From NCBI RefSeq assembly GCF_002920915.1, contig NZ_PQVF01000001.1:62001-126000 (forward strand): 64,000 bases of DNA, in the 5' to 3' direction. Both the position numbers and the translations under genes were made by a program. This document shows, piece after piece, positions 63,552 to 64,000 of this stretch. The first letter of the stretch is position 1. The number at the start of each line of letters is the position of its first letter. Below the pieces are notes generated by a model. That model saw only the letters and a program-made list of their open reading frames with translations. It ran no database searches and was not told where the DNA came from. This DNA is from Solitalea longa. Its GTDB lineage: Bacteria; Bacteroidota; Bacteroidia; Sphingobacteriales; Sphingobacteriaceae.

Positions 63552-64000
63552 ATGAAAAGAGCGCTCTCTCTACTTATTTTATTATGCTTTTGTTATACAG
63601 TAAAAGCGCAGTACACCAATGTACAACCCAAGAAAAAACGGGATCAATATATTGATAGCTTAAAAAAAACCAAATACCCTTATGTTTTCCCTGCACTTGG
63701 ACAAAAAGCCAGGAAACAAGGTATCGATGTAATTTTGCCTCATGGAATTATGGCCAATGGCGTATATACCAAGCAAAACCTTAAACTTAACGACCTGCAA
63801 GTTGCTTTTAACGACGGGGCGCCTATTAGCCTGGATTCAATAGCAAAATTTGATTATATAACAGGAGAAGGATACATCACTAATTTCAGGTTCGATACCT
63901 ATGTTTTCCCCTTTTTAAATCTTTATGCACTGGCGGGAACCTTAACCGGCCATACCACTGTTTCTTTGGCTGAACCAATAAAGTTTACAACTACTACCAG
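63552..64000 (+). CDS. Exported protein, 3'-truncated by window edge
   Basis: An open frame from ATG 63552 to the end of the window, 149 codons visible. It begins with a good signal peptide (MKRALSLLILLCFCYTVKAQ), then KKKRDQYIDSLKKTKYPYVF, a basic region, and an alternating beta-strand segment (FDTYVFPFLNLYALAGTL) suggestive of an outer-membrane barrel or transport-linked protein. The rest lies outside, so I assign no family. Confidence 0.75.
   Translation, partial: MKRALSLLILLCFCYTVKAQYTNVQPKKKRDQYIDSLKKTKYPYVFPALGQKARKQGIDVILPHGIMANGVYTKQNLKLNDLQVAFNDGAPISLDSIAKFDYITGEGYITNFRFDTYVFPFLNLYALAGTLTGHTTVSLAEPIKFTTTT

Noticed and set aside
1-64000. CRISPR array, prophage, intact insertion sequence or DGR
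   Set aside because: I saw no regularly spaced repeats, no phage structural or integrase gene, no transposase, and no reverse transcriptase near the four-helix-bundle genes.

Overview
The window looks like chromosomal DNA of a member of the Bacteroidota, most likely of the Sphingobacteriales (for example a Pedobacter or Solitalea relative). The reasons are an AT-rich background, few Shine-Dalgarno sequences, several promoter boxes of the Bacteroidota type TAnnTTTG, a GH92/GH2 mannoside gene set, and gene groupings typical of this phylum (miaB - sigma54 activator - lptE - TPR gene - secG; RDD/SpoIIM/DUF4129/DUF4350/MoxR/DUF58). The genus is an inference.

Layout. 1-3.7 kb: the end of an exported protein, an SLC13-type anion transporter and a phytoene-desaturase-like FAD enzyme. 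3.7-6.8 kb: a four-gene minus-strand operon (VOC, DoxX, SRPBCC, DUF4287) divergent from a GlxA/AraC regulator. 6.9-9.4 kb: loosely packed accessory genes (small membrane protein, cupin, alpha/beta hydrolase). 9.9-11.5 kb: a CYTH/VTC-like protein paired with a FUSC-type membrane protein. 11.7-17.7 kb: a tiny FeoB-associated protein missing from ordinary ORF calls, a SpoU rRNA methylase, ispF, a lipoprotein, a ClC channel, a tryptophan 2,3-dioxygenase and ilvE. 17.8-25.1 kb: an AsmA-like protein, miaB, a four-helix-bundle gene lying in an inverted repeat, a sigma-54 activator, lptE, a TPR protein and secG. 25.3-35.6 kb: a very large NtrY-like histidine kinase and a GH92 - cutC - GH2 mannoside operon. 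35.6-39.1 kb: accessory ground with an Rhs-core relic, GrpB, DUF3291, NudK, and an exported endonuclease/phosphatase-fold protein that has lost most catalytic residues. 39.3-47.4 kb: secA behind a tRNA-like half, a SPOR protein, an M20 peptidase, a lipoprotein with three HGQxGHRCD repeats, a DJ-1 family protein and a zinc alcohol dehydrogenase. 47.5-55.0 kb: RDD genes and the DUF58/MoxR/DUF4350/DUF4129/SpoIIM envelope operon. 55.1-64 kb: a four-helix-bundle gene broken by one in-frame TGA, tag, polA, dnaG with no zinc ligands, a PD40 beta-propeller protein, and two exported proteins of unknown function, the last running off the window.

Most of the window is housekeeping: DNA replication and repair (polA, dnaG, tag), secretion (secA, secG, lptE), RNA modification (miaB, SpoU) and isoprenoid or amino-acid metabolism (ispF, ilvE, kynA-like). 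I see no CRISPR array, complete tRNA, rRNA, prophage or intact insertion sequence. No complete new defence or mobile system is evident. The most unusual items are the zinc-less DNA primase, the degenerate EEP-fold protein, the HGQxGHRCD lipoprotein repeats, the CYTH-like/FUSC pair, and two four-helix-bundle genes of which one is in an inverted repeat and one is interrupted.
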